A stretch of 64,000 bases of DNA from Halomarina rubra (GCF_023699475.1 NZ_JALXFV010000002.1:124001-188000); one strand, 5' to 3'. Shown: positions 33,257-43,128, counted from the first letter of the stretch. The notes: generated by a model not told the origin, from the letters alone. Program-made: numbers and translations.

Positions 33257-35176
33257 ATGAGCACGGTAGAGAAGCAACTCGACGACCTGAAAGCACAGAT
33301 AGCCGACGAGGTACCCGACGACATCTCCATCTCGGACGTCAGTTACGAGGGCCCGGAACTGGTCATCTACACGCGCGACCCGAAGAAGTTCGCGCAGAAC
33401 GGTGACCTCATCCGAACCCTCGCGGGCCGCCTCCGAAAGCGCATCACCGTCCGCCCCGACCCGGACGTCCTCTCGCGCCCCACCGACGCCGAGAAAGAGA
33501 TTCGAAGCGTCATCCCCGAGGAAGCGGGCGTCACGGACCTCGACTTCCACGCCGACACCGGCGAGGTGGTCATCGAGGCCCAGAAACCCGGCATGGTCAT
33601 CGGTCGCCACGGCTCGACCCTCCGCGAGATAACCCAGAAGGTCGGCTGGACGCCCGAAGTCGTCCGGACGCCGCCCATCGAGTCCTCGACGGTGTCGAAC
33701 GTCCGCAACTTCCTCAAACAGGAACGCGAGGACCGCCGCGACATCCTCGAACGCGTCGGCCGGCAGATCCACCGCAAGGAGATGTCCGACGACGAGTGGG
33801 TCCGTATCTCGACGCTCGGCTGCTGTCGAGAGGTCGGGCGCGCTTCGTTCGTCCTCAACACGCCCGAGACGCGCATCCTCATCGACTGTGGGGACAAACC
33901 CGGCGCGGAGGGCGAGGTGCCGTACCTCCAGGTGCCCGAGGCGCTCGGCGCGGGCGCACAGAACATCGACGCCGTGGTCCTCACCCACGCCCACCTCGAC
34001 CACTCGGCGCTCATCCCGCTGCTGTTCAAGTACGGCTACGACGGTCCCATCTACTGCACCGAACCGACACGGGACCTGATGGGTCTGCTCACCCTCGACT
34101 ACCTCGACGTCGCGGCCAAGGAGGGGCGTGCGCCACCGTACGAGTCCGAGATGGTCCGCGAGGCCATCAAGCACACAATCCCGCTGGAGTACGGCGACGT
34201 CACCGACATCGCTCCGGACATCAAACTCACCTTCCACAACGCGGGCCACATCCTCGGGTCGGCCGTCTCGCACTTCCACATCGGCGACGGTCTCTACAAC
34301 GTCGCGTTCTCCGGCGACATCCACTACGACGACACCCGCCTGTTCAACGGCGCGGTCAACGAGTTCCCCCGCGTCGAGACGCTCGTCATGGAGTCGACGT
34401 ACGGCGGGCGCAACGACTACCAGACCGACCAGGAGGACTCCGAGCGCAAACTCGTCGAGGTCATCAACGAGACCTACGAGAAGGGCGGGAAGGTCGTCAT
34501 CCCCGCCTTCGCGGTGGGTCGCTCTCAGGAGATTATGCTCGTCCTCGAAGAGGCGATGCGGAAGGGCAAGATACCGGAGATGCCGGTCCACTTAGACGGG
34601 ATGATCTGGGAGGCGACGGCCATCCACACCACCTACCCCGAGTACCTCCGCGACGACCTGCGCGACCGCATCTTCCACGAGGACGCCAACCCGTTCCTCT
34701 CCGAGCAGTTCAACCACATCGACGGCGGCGAGGAGGAGCGCCAAGACGTCGCCGACGGCGACCAGTGTATCATCCTCTCGACCTCCGGGATGGTCACCGG
34801 CGGCCCCATCATGTCGTGGCTCGAACACGTCGGTCCCGACGAGAAGTCCCGGATGGTGTTCGTCGGCTACCAGGCCCAGGGGACGCTCGGCCGTCGTATC
34901 CAGAACGGCTGGGACGAGATTCCCATCAACGGCCGCGGCGGGCGCTCGAACACGCTGCAGTTGAAGATGGACGTCGAGACGGTCGACGGGTTCTCCGGCC
35001 ACGCCGACCGCCAGGGGCTGATGAACTTCGTCCGGACGATGAACCCCCGTCCCGAGAAGGTGTTGTGTGTCCACGGCGACGAGTCCTCGGTGCAGGACCT
35101 CTCCAGCGCGCTGTACCACGAGTTCAACATGCGGACGTTCGCGCCGAAGAACCTCGAGACGTTCCGCTTCCGATAG
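33257..35176 (+). CDS. aCPSF1 / FttA beta-CASP ribonuclease
   Basis: The product has 639 residues, the usual length. Two N-terminal KH-like regions occupy about residues 1-145 (PGMVIGRHGSTLREITQK is a KH GxxG loop). The metallo-beta-lactamase core has HAHLDHSALIP. The beta-CASP motifs follow: AFSGDIHYDDTRL, VMESTYGG, PAFAVGRSQEIMLVLEE, ILSTSGMVTGGPIMSWLE and DGFSGHADRQGL. It is the archaeal transcription termination and RNA-processing nuclease (established for FttA/aCPSF1). A uORF-like ATG at 33160 lies in the leader. Confidence 0.96.
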   Translation: MSTVEKQLDDLKAQIADEVPDDISISDVSYEGPELVIYTRDPKKFAQNGDLIRTLAGRLRKRITVRPDPDVLSRPTDAEKEIRSVIPEEAGVTDLDFHADTGEVVIEAQKPGMVIGRHGSTLREITQKVGWTPEVVRTPPIESSTVSNVRNFLKQEREDRRDILERVGRQIHRKEMSDDEWVRISTLGCCREVGRASFVLNTPETRILIDCGDKPGAEGEVPYLQVPEALGAGAQNIDAVVLTHAHLDHSALIPLLFKYGYDGPIYCTEPTRDLMGLLTLDYLDVAAKEGRAPPYESEMVREAIKHTIPLEYGDVTDIAPDIKLTFHNAGHILGSAVSHFHIGDGLYNVAFSGDIHYDDTRLFNGAVNEFPRVETLVMESTYGGRNDYQTDQEDSERKLVEVINETYEKGGKVVIPAFAVGRSQEIMLVLEEAMRKGKIPEMPVHLDGMIWEATAIHTTYPEYLRDDLRDRIFHEDANPFLSEQFNHIDGGEEERQDVADGDQCIILSTSGMVTGGPIMSWLEHVGPDEKSRMVFVGYQAQGTLGRRIQNGWDEIPINGRGGRSNTLQLKMDVETVDGFSGHADRQGLMNFVRTMNPRPEKVLCVHGDESSVQDLSSALYHEFNMRTFAPKNLETFRFR

Positions 35177-35286
35177 CCCGGCACCGCTCCCGGGTCGTCT
35201 CCGTCCGACCCCCACCGACCTGGCTCCTTCGCGTCGACCGTCTCCACCCCGGTAGCCCGAGCGCCGACCGGCGAACCACCCACTAC

Positions 35287-35297
35287 AGATATATTCC
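35287..35297 (+). promoter_or_regulatory. TATA-like element of the RecA-like gene
   Basis: The sequence agatatattcc ends about 20 bp before the ATG at 35318, giving a leaderless start. Confidence 0.5.
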
Positions 35298-35317
35298 ATT
35301 AGGTTGTCAACTCTCCC

Positions 35318-35938
35318 ATGGACAATCTGTCGACCGGGAACAGTCTCCTCGACGAACAGCTTCGGGGCGGTGTGCCTCCCGGCAGTGTCGTCGCACTTCG
35401 GTCGCGACCCGCCAGTCAGGCCGAACTACTCCTCTACGAACTGGCGACGGTCCGCGAGACGCTGTACCTCACCTTCGACCGGACCGAGGCGGCGGTCCAG
35501 AGCACACTCGACGCAGTGCCCGGAGCGGCGGCCGACGTGACGATACGGCGTATCGGTGCCGACGCCACGGTCGACGACGTCGTCGCGGCGGTCGGGTCGC
35601 TCCCCGACGGCGGGACGCTGGTACTCGACCCAGTGACGCGGTTGGAGGCCGGCGACCGCGAGGCGTACGTCGGTATCCTCAACGAGGTCCGTGCGGCCGT
35701 CGAAGCCGCCGGGGGCGTCGCGGTGCTGAACGCTCCGGGGCAGACCGACGGAGCGGCCCACGAGACGACCGAGTACATGGCCGACGTCGTCTTCCAGGTC
35801 GCGACGTCGATGCGTGGCGAACAGATCGAGAACAAGCTCTCGGTGCCGAAGTTCCGCCGCGGGCGCGCGCTGACCGAGACCGTCAACCTCCGACTGACGG
35901 ACATCGTCGAGATCGACACCAGCCGCGACATCGGCTGA
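35318..35938 (+). CDS. RecA/KaiC-like protein with a degenerate P-loop
   Basis: The product has 206 residues, MDNLSTGNSLLDEQLRGGVP at the start, the opening of archaeal KaiC/RadB-like proteins. After the usual GGVPPGSVVALRS, the Walker A Lys-Thr is not present: RSRPASQAELLLYEL replaces GxxGxGKT. The Walker B-like strand GGTLVLDPVTRL and C-terminal VFQVATSMRGEQIENKLSVP keep the fold. Loss of the ATP-binding Lys suggests a regulatory or scaffolding paralogue. The gene is not clearly in an operon. Confidence 0.7.
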   Translation: MDNLSTGNSLLDEQLRGGVPPGSVVALRSRPASQAELLLYELATVRETLYLTFDRTEAAVQSTLDAVPGAAADVTIRRIGADATVDDVVAAVGSLPDGGTLVLDPVTRLEAGDREAYVGILNEVRAAVEAAGGVAVLNAPGQTDGAAHETTEYMADVVFQVATSMRGEQIENKLSVPKFRRGRALTETVNLRLTDIVEIDTSRDIG

Positions 35939-35954
35939 CCCGTCGAAGAACCGC

Positions 35955-36902
35955 TTACTGGCCGTCGTCGGAGTCCGACACGACCGCCTCGACCTCGGCG
36001 GGAGTGACGATACCGAGGTCTCCCGGGAGACTCCGCGTCAGCGCCGCCGTCGCTGCGCCGTACGTCAGCGCCGCGCCGACGTCCTCGTCGGCGAGCCACC
36101 GTGTGAGGAACCCCCCGACGAACGCGTCGTCGCTCCCTCCTGGTCGGCTGTGGGCCGTCTCGAACGCTGGCTGCTCGTATATCTGCTTCCGATGCGAGAC
36201 GAGCGCCCCCTGGTCGCCCCGGAGCAACAGCACCGTCTCGACGTCGAACTGGCTTCGCACACCGTGTGCGACCTCGGTGGCGTCACCGTCGTAGTCGAAC
36301 AGGACCTGGGCGTCGCGCGCGGTCACGACGAGCACGTCGACGTGTTCGACGAGCGCTTCGTAGTCTGCCCGTGCCTCCTCGACCGACCGGAGTTCCGGTC
36401 GGTGAGTCACGCCGAGGACGGTCCGTGTCTCCGCCTCCGCCGCCGTCGCGAGCACCGTGGCGGTCGTCTCCCTCGTCGTCTCCGACAGTGCGGCCGTGAC
36501 GCCGCTCGTGTAGAACAGTGCCGCGTCTTCGACCAGCGTGAGGTCCAGATCGTCCGGACGGACGGTCGCCATCGGCGCGCCCTCCCGGTTGGTCAGGACG
36601 GTCCGTGCACGCGGGGCGTTGCCCTCCTCGACGAACTGTGTCGGCTGGTGGCCGTCGGCGGTCCACGAGACCGCCGTTCGGACGCCGTGTGTCCGCAGGT
36701 CGTCGACGACCCGTCGCCCGAGCGGCGAGTCGGGGACCGCCGACAGCCAGGCGGCGTCGAGACCGAGCCGCGAGGCGGCGACGGCGACGTTGCTCTCCGA
36801 GCCGGTCGTTCGGACCGAGAGCTGTGGGGCGGTCTCCAGGCGGTTCCCGTGCTGGGGGCTGAGACGGAGCATCGTCTCGCCGAAGGTAGCGATGTCTACC
36901 AT
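35955..36902 (-). CDS. kdgK: PfkB-family sugar kinase, probably 2-keto-3-deoxygluconate kinase
   Basis: The product has 315 residues. The ribokinase fold starts MVDIATFGETMLRLSPQHG. The C-terminal catalytic loop is SRPGGSDDAFVGGF, with the general base Asp near residue 259. The GETMLRLSP opening is typical of KDG kinases. In haloarchaea this enzyme phosphorylates KDG in the semi-phosphorylative Entner-Doudoroff route (established knowledge); the assignment here rests on family resemblance. A fructokinase is the main alternative. Confidence 0.8.
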   Translation of the reverse strand: MVDIATFGETMLRLSPQHGNRLETAPQLSVRTTGSESNVAVAASRLGLDAAWLSAVPDSPLGRRVVDDLRTHGVRTAVSWTADGHQPTQFVEEGNAPRARTVLTNREGAPMATVRPDDLDLTLVEDAALFYTSGVTAALSETTRETTATVLATAAEAETRTVLGVTHRPELRSVEEARADYEALVEHVDVLVVTARDAQVLFDYDGDATEVAHGVRSQFDVETVLLLRGDQGALVSHRKQIYEQPAFETAHSRPGGSDDAFVGGFLTRWLADEDVGAALTYGAATAALTRSLPGDLGIVTPAEVEAVVSDSDDGQ

Positions 36903-37017
36903 CGGCGGCCTCCACGGCTGCGCGACGGCTGGCGGTCGGTGGTCGGTCGACCAGCGGGCGACCGGTCGGTTCGGTCCGAGTGTGGATGTGTGTGCATGAT
37001 GGTCGTTGGGTGGTCGG

Positions 37018-38646
37018 TCAGTACGGGCAGTTGCCGCCGGATTTCTTCGGGACGCCGATGAAGTACGTGTCAGTGAGCGACCCGCTCGTGCTGGTGTAGT
37101 GGACCTCCATGATGAGGAACCCGCCCTCGACGAAGTCGTCGTCCGTGCTGAGTTCTACCGTCGTCTGGCCCTGGGCCGGGACAGTGATCAACGTCTCCAG
37201 CGGCGTGAGGTCGCCGTTGAGTTCGACGGCCGTCATCGGTGGGCCGTTGCGCACCGTGATGTTCGAGATATCGGGGCCGCTCGCACCCTGCGAGAAGAAC
37301 CCGTTGATTCGCAGGTCGGTCGCGGTGACGTCGTCAGATCGGTCGTTGACGAACGTCAACTCGACGGTACACTTGTTGGGCGTGCTCGAGTCGATGAACA
37401 CCTGGATGGGGAAGCCGTTGTTGATGCCACCACCGCTCCCGTTGTCGCCGCCCGTACCGACCGCGTCGTCCGTCGCGACGATCTCGTAGGTGACCGTGTT
37501 GACCGACGAGTCGCCGTCGGGGGCGGTCAGCGTGACGGTGTACGTCCCCACTTCGAGCGGCGTGAACCGAACCGTCGCGCGGCCAGCCTCGTTCGTACCG
37601 ACGGTCGCGTTGTCGGTCCCGGACTCCGCGAAGTTCGCGTTGGGGCCGCTGATGTTCGCCTCGACGGTCGCACCGGCCTTCGTGTTCCCGAGGCGGTCAC
37701 GCGTGCTGACGGTCAGCGGAATCGACTGGCCGATCTCGACCGTCAGGTTCGTCGTCGGGTCGCGCGGCTCCTCGCTGGCGAGGTAGTGGACCGTCCGCTT
37801 GGGCGTGTCACTGAACGTCACCTCGGTGAGTCGAACCGTGTACAGGCGGTCGCCCTCCAGGTCCAACGTGACCGTGTCGCCGGCGACCGCCGCCGAGACG
37901 TGGCCCACACCGTCGAGCAACGCGTCCCAGCGCTCCTGACTCAGCGTCGTGGGTAGCGTGATGGCACCGCCACCGGGGGCCGTCCGTAGCTGCAGGAACT
38001 CCCGCGAGGTGCTCACGGGCTTGGCCGTCACACCTGCCGTGGTGACGCTCTCCTGGTAGGTGCCGTTGACGAACGTGATGTCGATCTGGTTCCCGTCGTC
38101 GGAGACGACGCTCCCGTCGGAGTGGACCAGCGACTCTCCGTTGTCGAACTCCTTGGTCACCATCCCGTTCTCGAACCGGATGATGGGGTCCTGACTGTAG
38201 ACGTTGTAGTTCGACTGGTACTCGAGCATCCTGGTGTCGAACGTCTTGTCGGTACCGTCCCAGTACTGCCCGTCGGCCGAACTGAGCCCCGACAGGGTCA
38301 CCGTCGCCGGGTCGGTCGTCCGGAGCGACGCGATGGGCTGGCCCGGGTTCACCGCGACGGCGCGGTCGGGGTACTCGGGTGCGAGGTCGAGGCTCACCGA
38401 CCGGGGCGAGCCGTCTGAACTGACCGCGCTGATGGCTCCCTGGAGTTCGTTCATCTCGGTCTCGACGACCTGGCTGTGTTTGAACTCCACCTGCTCGTTC
38501 TGCGCCGGGACGAGCTGTGACTGATACAGCGCCAGCGCTATGACGATGATGCCGAATATCAGCACGAACCCGACGACGGGCGAGACGCCTCGCTCGTCGT
38601 TCCAGTAGTCGGACAGCCCCTGCGTGATGTGTTTTGATAGTGTCAT
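37018..38646 (-). CDS. Large pilin-like protein with Ig-like domain
   Basis: The product has 542 residues. The N-terminus carries a class III (PibD-type) signal: DERG then VSPVVGFVLIFGIIVIALAL, with cleavage predicted before VSPV. A coiled segment follows (VPAQNEQVEFKHSQVVETEM). A central beta domain contains an Ig-like (Big/invasin) repeat near residues 320-410 with IPLTVSTRDRLGNTKAGATV and VRFTPLEVGTYTVTLTAPDG. The C-terminal third is Thr/Ser-rich with beta character. It is third in the pilB3-pilC3 operon, so it may be an adhesive minor pilin. Much longer frames upstream overlap pilC and are shadows. Confidence 0.82.
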   Translation of the reverse strand: MTLSKHITQGLSDYWNDERGVSPVVGFVLIFGIIVIALALYQSQLVPAQNEQVEFKHSQVVETEMNELQGAISAVSSDGSPRSVSLDLAPEYPDRAVAVNPGQPIASLRTTDPATVTLSGLSSADGQYWDGTDKTFDTRMLEYQSNYNVYSQDPIIRFENGMVTKEFDNGESLVHSDGSVVSDDGNQIDITFVNGTYQESVTTAGVTAKPVSTSREFLQLRTAPGGGAITLPTTLSQERWDALLDGVGHVSAAVAGDTVTLDLEGDRLYTVRLTEVTFSDTPKRTVHYLASEEPRDPTTNLTVEIGQSIPLTVSTRDRLGNTKAGATVEANISGPNANFAESGTDNATVGTNEAGRATVRFTPLEVGTYTVTLTAPDGDSSVNTVTYEIVATDDAVGTGGDNGSGGGINNGFPIQVFIDSSTPNKCTVELTFVNDRSDDVTATDLRINGFFSQGASGPDISNITVRNGPPMTAVELNGDLTPLETLITVPAQGQTTVELSTDDDFVEGGFLIMEVHYTSTSGSLTDTYFIGVPKKSGGNCPY

Positions 38647-38666
38647 TTGTCTCTCCTCGATGTGGG

Positions 38667-40715
38667 TCAGATGATCGCGAAGACGAGCAGTGAGACCGTC
38701 GGGAGGCTCACGGCGTACTTCGCGCCGGTCAGCAGGTCGCCGTTGCGGATGTACCCCGCCAGGAACCCCGAGATGACCGCGTAGAGGGTGACGGCGTGGA
38801 ACAACAGCAACGCCAGCAGGTCGGTGTCGATGTTGCCGGTGAGTTGTGTGGTCGCCGCCGTCCCACCGGAAGCGGTTTGTGACGCCGTGAGGTCGGCGAT
38901 GACGTCGACGAACCGCACCTTCAGGATGGCCATCACCGCGAGCAACACGAGGAACGTCATGACGATGATGGTCACCTGCATGCGGGCCTGCGTGCGCTGT
39001 TCGCGTTCGATGGCGTCCTGGTTCTCGCTCGCCCGTGCGGCCGTCGTCAGGACCTCGCTGATGTGGCTCGACGCCTCCTGTGCTTTCCTGATGACGTTCA
39101 CCGTCCGGGCGATTCGCGGGATGTGATACCGGTTGTTGAACTCGACGAGCGCCGAGTGGAGACTGACGCCGTAGTTCGCCTTCGCGTGCATCGTCTCGAA
39201 CTCGTCCGCGAGCCTCCCGGTCGAGGTGTCGGCGACGAGTCGCACCGACTCGAGCAGCGTCAACCCGGTGTTGTTCGCGCTCGATAGCTTCCGCAGCGTC
39301 TCGGAGAACTTTCGGGTGATGCGCTCGCGACTCAGCAGACTCCACTCGTAGAACACCGCGAGCGGTAGCAGGTTGACGTAGAGTGGCATGTACACCCAGA
39401 TGACGGTCCCGAGAACTGGCGCGTCGCTCAACTCGGCCGCCGACGTCGGGGCCGCACCACGCACCACGGCGAGGACGAGCAGCACCAGCGTCACGGGTAC
39501 CGTGACCGCAAGCACCGCCAGCGGGTGCTCACGGAAGAACACGTGCGGTTTCTCGAGCAGACGCGCCGTCTCGAAGGTCCCTTCACGGCTCTCGATGCGG
39601 TCGAAGATCGCCGCCGTTCCGACGTAGCGCTCGACGAGTCCGAGGTCCGAGATGCTCGCGACGCCGCTCTTCGCGCGCCAGTCGCCGGTCTCGTCTTCGG
39701 GGCGGAGGTAGCCCGACCCGACCTCGTCCTCTTTGACCGTCGAGACGAGGACGATGAACGCGACCCCGATGATGGGGATGATCCCATAGACGGTCAGGTA
39801 GAGCAGCGAGATCGGTGCCTCGCCGATCATCTGCATCACGACGAGGATGATGATGAGCAGCAGCGGGAACAGCGAGAGCGTGATGTACATCTCACCGAAG
39901 AGGTCGATCGTCTCGAGCGTCTCTAGCTGTTCTTCTTTCGCGGTCCGGAGGTGGTGGTCTTTCTTGTCGTTCAGGAACTCGGTCATGTCGCCGCCGGAGT
40001 CGATGATCGAGAGCATGTCCGTGAGGAACTCGCTCAACTCCTTGCTCGGCGTGCGGATGGACTGGTTCCGAATCGCAGACCGGTAGTCCGTCCCGAAGTA
40101 CTCGGTCTCGAGCATGACCGACTGGAACTCCCGAGAGACCTCGCCGTACGTGTCGTCGGCTTCGGCCATCGCCCGCAGAATCTCCAGTTGGTTCATCCCG
40201 CCGATCGACAGCGCGTACATGAACGAGACCGCGTCCGCGAGCAGGATGTTGATCTCGCGGCGACGAGCGCCGGCCGTCAGCCGTGGGCGGACGACGAACA
40301 CGCCGAACCCGACGAACAGTCCGACGACCCCCGACAACACCCCGACGATGACGACCAGCAAGGGGATCTTTATCGCGTCGAACAGGGTGAGGAGCGGTCC
40401 CGCCGGGAGTATCGATATCGACGTCAGCTTCGGGGTGCCCTGGACGTACAGTTCGATGTAGGCGAACCCGAGCAGGGTGATCACGAGACCGAGGAACGCG
40501 CCGACGAGCGCACCCGCACCGATTCCGCGCGAGAGGTAGTGGTCGACGGTCTCGGGGATGCGTGCCTCGGCGAGCGTCTTCTCCATGTCACCGACGAAGT
40601 CGTCGTCCTCGTCGAACACCCGCCGGTATATCGGGTGGAAGAGGTCGGCGAGGGTGTCCCCACGCTCCTGGTACTCGCCACTGCCACCGATGAGGTCGGA
40701 GCGCTCGACGCTCAT
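38667..40715 (-). CDS. pilC: Type IV pilus assembly platform protein (PilC/FlaJ-like)
   Basis: The product has 682 residues with two GspF-type domains and about eight membrane segments. Features include DAVSFMYALSIGGMNQLEIL, the paired FLTDMLSIIDSGGDMTEFLN segment, and the repeat-like SETLRKLSSANNTGLTLLES in the second half. It anchors the pilus ATPase in the membrane. Its start overlaps the pilB stop (40712-40715, ATGA). It is most like the haloarchaeal PilC3 by context. Confidence 0.9.
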   Translation of the reverse strand: MSVERSDLIGGSGEYQERGDTLADLFHPIYRRVFDEDDDFVGDMEKTLAEARIPETVDHYLSRGIGAGALVGAFLGLVITLLGFAYIELYVQGTPKLTSISILPAGPLLTLFDAIKIPLLVVIVGVLSGVVGLFVGFGVFVVRPRLTAGARRREINILLADAVSFMYALSIGGMNQLEILRAMAEADDTYGEVSREFQSVMLETEYFGTDYRSAIRNQSIRTPSKELSEFLTDMLSIIDSGGDMTEFLNDKKDHHLRTAKEEQLETLETIDLFGEMYITLSLFPLLLIIILVVMQMIGEAPISLLYLTVYGIIPIIGVAFIVLVSTVKEDEVGSGYLRPEDETGDWRAKSGVASISDLGLVERYVGTAAIFDRIESREGTFETARLLEKPHVFFREHPLAVLAVTVPVTLVLLVLAVVRGAAPTSAAELSDAPVLGTVIWVYMPLYVNLLPLAVFYEWSLLSRERITRKFSETLRKLSSANNTGLTLLESVRLVADTSTGRLADEFETMHAKANYGVSLHSALVEFNNRYHIPRIARTVNVIRKAQEASSHISEVLTTAARASENQDAIEREQRTQARMQVTIIVMTFLVLLAVMAILKVRFVDVIADLTASQTASGGTAATTQLTGNIDTDLLALLLFHAVTLYAVISGFLAGYIRNGDLLTGAKYAVSLPTVSLLVFAII

Positions 40716-42931
40716 TCAGACCCTCTCACACCGTGCGACGTCGGGGCCGGGTCCGGTGACTCGTCGATGCCGTCGCCACCGTCGGCCTCCGCTCGCATCT
40801 CCGCCCCGGTCGCCGGTGGCGTCCGGTCGACCTGTGGAAGTGCGGCCGCCAGCCCCGGTGCGGTCTTGCCCCGGAAGGTCGCGAGCACCTCCTCGCCCTC
40901 GGCCAGCACGGCAGCGACGAGTTCTCGGAGCCGGTCGTCGGGTTCCGGGCGCGGAACCATCGCCTCCTTCTCGGAGGCGGTGTCGATCATGACGCTCTCC
41001 ATCTCGCGCAGGCTGTCGAAGCTCTCTTCGAGTTCGTCGTTCGCGATGAGCGTCAACACCGTCTCGTGGTCGTTGATGAACGCCTGGAGGGTCGCGGCGA
41101 CCTCCGTGTACGTGTTGAACCCCCGGTCGATGAGGTACGCGAGCACGAGTCTGCGGAGGAACAGTTCGCCCTGCAGGCGCTCTTCGTCCCATCCGCGGTC
41201 GAACATGATGTCCTCCAGGGTGTTCGACCGACCGCGTTGCAGGAACTCGTCGGTCGAGGCCTGCCACTGGAAGACGTCCTGGACGTTGATCTCGTCTTGC
41301 TCGCTGTTGTAGTAGTTGACCTCGGTGAGCACCTTCGAGCGGCGAACCTTCCTCCCGTGAATCCGGGTCGCCGTCTGGACGCTGATGAGGTCGAGCGCCG
41401 TGAACAGCGTCTTCGAGACGTTGATGGGGTCGGTCGTGAACCGTTTGATGACCTCCCCGACGTTGTCGGCGTGGAACGTCGTGTGGCTGGTGTGGCCGGT
41501 CGACATGACCTGGAACAGCGTCCGTCCCTCCTCACCGCGGACCTCCCCCATGATGAGGTGCTCGGGGCGCTGGCGCAGTGCGGCTTCGAGCAGGTCGTAG
41601 TCGTCGATGTCGCCGGCACCGTCGTGCGAGAACGACGGCCGGGTGACGCTCGCCACCCAGTTGCGCTGGGGTATCTCCAGTTCGCGGGTGTCCTCGATGG
41701 AGACGATCTTCGCCGTGCTGGGGATGAACAGACTCATCGCGTTGAGCGAGGTCGTCTTCCCCGACGCCGTCCCGCCCGCGAACAGCACCGAGCGGTCGTT
41801 CTCGATGCAGAGCCAGAGGAATGCCATCATGTCCAGGCTGAACGTGTGCCAGTTGATGAGGTCGACGGGCGTGTACGGGACGTCCTTGAACTGTCGAATC
41901 GTGTAGTTCGTTCCGTGACCAGAGACCTCTCGGCCCAGCGTGAGTTGCGCACGCGACCCGTCGGCGAGCGTGGCGTCGACCTGTGGCTGGCGCTTTGAGA
42001 TACCCTTGTTCGAACGCTGGGCGAGCTTCACGACGAAGTCGTCGAGTTCCTGCTCGCCGTGGCTGACGTTCGTGATCAGCTGTTCGTGGTCGGAGTGGTA
42101 GACGAAGACGGGACTGTTGTACCCGTCACAGGAGATGTCCTCGACGTTGACGTCGTGTTTGATGCCGTCGATTCGTTCGTAGCCGACGAAGTCGCGAAGG
42201 AGCTGGCGGTGGATCTTCGCCACCTGGTACTCCGTCAGGCTCGTCGCGTCCTCCTCGATGACCGCTGGCTCCGGCCGAGCGGCGATACCCTGGATATTCT
42301 CGCCTTCGACGGTCGGCTCGGCGGTCATCCCGAAGAGCCCCTTGACTCGACCGAACAGCGCTGACTCGCTGTCGACGAAGGTCCCGCGGTAGAGGTCGTA
42401 CCGGTCGAGCAGGCGCTCGGTCTCCTCTCGGATGATTGCTGCCCGTTCCTCCCCGCCACCCTTGACGATGAACCGGTCGCTGGAGTAGGTGATCGCGGTG
42501 CGGAGCTTCCCGGTGAGGAACTCGACGAGGTTGCGCTCGGTCGAGTTGAGGTGCGGTTCGACGAGGTAGTACTTGCGCTCGTTCTCCTTCTCGGAGTGGA
42601 AGATGACGACGAACGCGTAGGGTTTGTCGACCCAGTAGCGCGTCACCTCGCGGAAGTACCGCTTCTTCTCCATCGAGACGGCCTTCTCCAGGTCGTACCG
42701 GTTGACGATGGTGGTCCGGCCGTCCGGCATCGAGAAGAACTCGTCCTCGTCGACCGACTCGTCGACCGAGACCGTCCGCTCGTCGACGAGCGCTGAGAGG
42801 GTCTCCCCCGCTCCGGCCGCGGCCCCGAGCAGCTCCGACACGTCACTGCCGTCGACTAGGTCATCGCGCGTGAGGGCCGCACCTTCACTTCCGGCGTCGT
42901 CACCAGGGGGGGCGTCAGCCGCCATCGTCAT
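40712..42931 (-). CDS. pilB: Type IV pilus assembly ATPase (PilB3-like)
   Basis: From the ATG at 42931 the product has 739 residues. The GspE core shows Walker A LFAGGTASGKTTSLN (about residues 384-397), Walker B HLIMGEVRGEEGRT and the His box STGHTSHTTFHADN. A TATA-like acataaac on the minus strand (tttatgt) lies 50-57 bp before this ATG, so a start at an upstream ATG (42994) inside the promoter is less likely; 42925 is also possible. A C-terminal tail of 80 residues is Pro/Glu-rich. It powers pilin assembly. Confidence 0.9.
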   Translation of the reverse strand: MTMAADAPPGDDAGSEGAALTRDDLVDGSDVSELLGAAAGAGETLSALVDERTVSVDESVDEDEFFSMPDGRTTIVNRYDLEKAVSMEKKRYFREVTRYWVDKPYAFVVIFHSEKENERKYYLVEPHLNSTERNLVEFLTGKLRTAITYSSDRFIVKGGGEERAAIIREETERLLDRYDLYRGTFVDSESALFGRVKGLFGMTAEPTVEGENIQGIAARPEPAVIEEDATSLTEYQVAKIHRQLLRDFVGYERIDGIKHDVNVEDISCDGYNSPVFVYHSDHEQLITNVSHGEQELDDFVVKLAQRSNKGISKRQPQVDATLADGSRAQLTLGREVSGHGTNYTIRQFKDVPYTPVDLINWHTFSLDMMAFLWLCIENDRSVLFAGGTASGKTTSLNAMSLFIPSTAKIVSIEDTRELEIPQRNWVASVTRPSFSHDGAGDIDDYDLLEAALRQRPEHLIMGEVRGEEGRTLFQVMSTGHTSHTTFHADNVGEVIKRFTTDPINVSKTLFTALDLISVQTATRIHGRKVRRSKVLTEVNYYNSEQDEINVQDVFQWQASTDEFLQRGRSNTLEDIMFDRGWDEERLQGELFLRRLVLAYLIDRGFNTYTEVAATLQAFINDHETVLTLIANDELEESFDSLREMESVMIDTASEKEAMVPRPEPDDRLRELVAAVLAEGEEVLATFRGKTAPGLAAALPQVDRTPPATGAEMRAEADGGDGIDESPDPAPTSHGVRGSE

Positions 42932-42980
42932 CGCCCCCCGCCGTGTCGTTCGCCGCTCGGTCGGAATGTCTCGATTCTCG

Positions 42981-42988
42981 ACATAAAC
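42981..42988 (-). promoter_or_regulatory. TATA-like element of the pilus operon
   Basis: On the minus strand the sequence is gtttatgt. It is the only AT-rich box close before the pilB start and predicts an mRNA leader of 20-30 bases. Confidence 0.4.
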
Positions 42989-43128
42989 CGACATTGACAC
43001 TGAGCAGACACCAGCGTTCGAACTCCGCCTCGGTTCCAGAACGTCGGCGTCAGGACGCCTGGAGAGTTATCCTGAATCACACAGGCTGGTGAGAGTGTGG
43101 GGGCCTTTGCTAACGACCACTTGTAGAA

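Noticed and set aside
33796-36294. 832-codon open frame on the plus strand
   Set aside because: Overlaps aCPSF1 in another frame and runs into the RecA-like and kinase genes; Arg/Pro-rich shadow typical of high-GC DNA.
40481-41998. Long frames antisense to pilB and pilC
   Set aside because: The sense genes carry clear ATPase and GspF motifs; the antisense frames show none.
42931-43000. Start of pilB at the GTG at 43000 or the ATG at 42994
   Set aside because: Both sit inside or upstream of the TATA-like element, so they would not be in the mRNA; 42931 or 42925 fits better.
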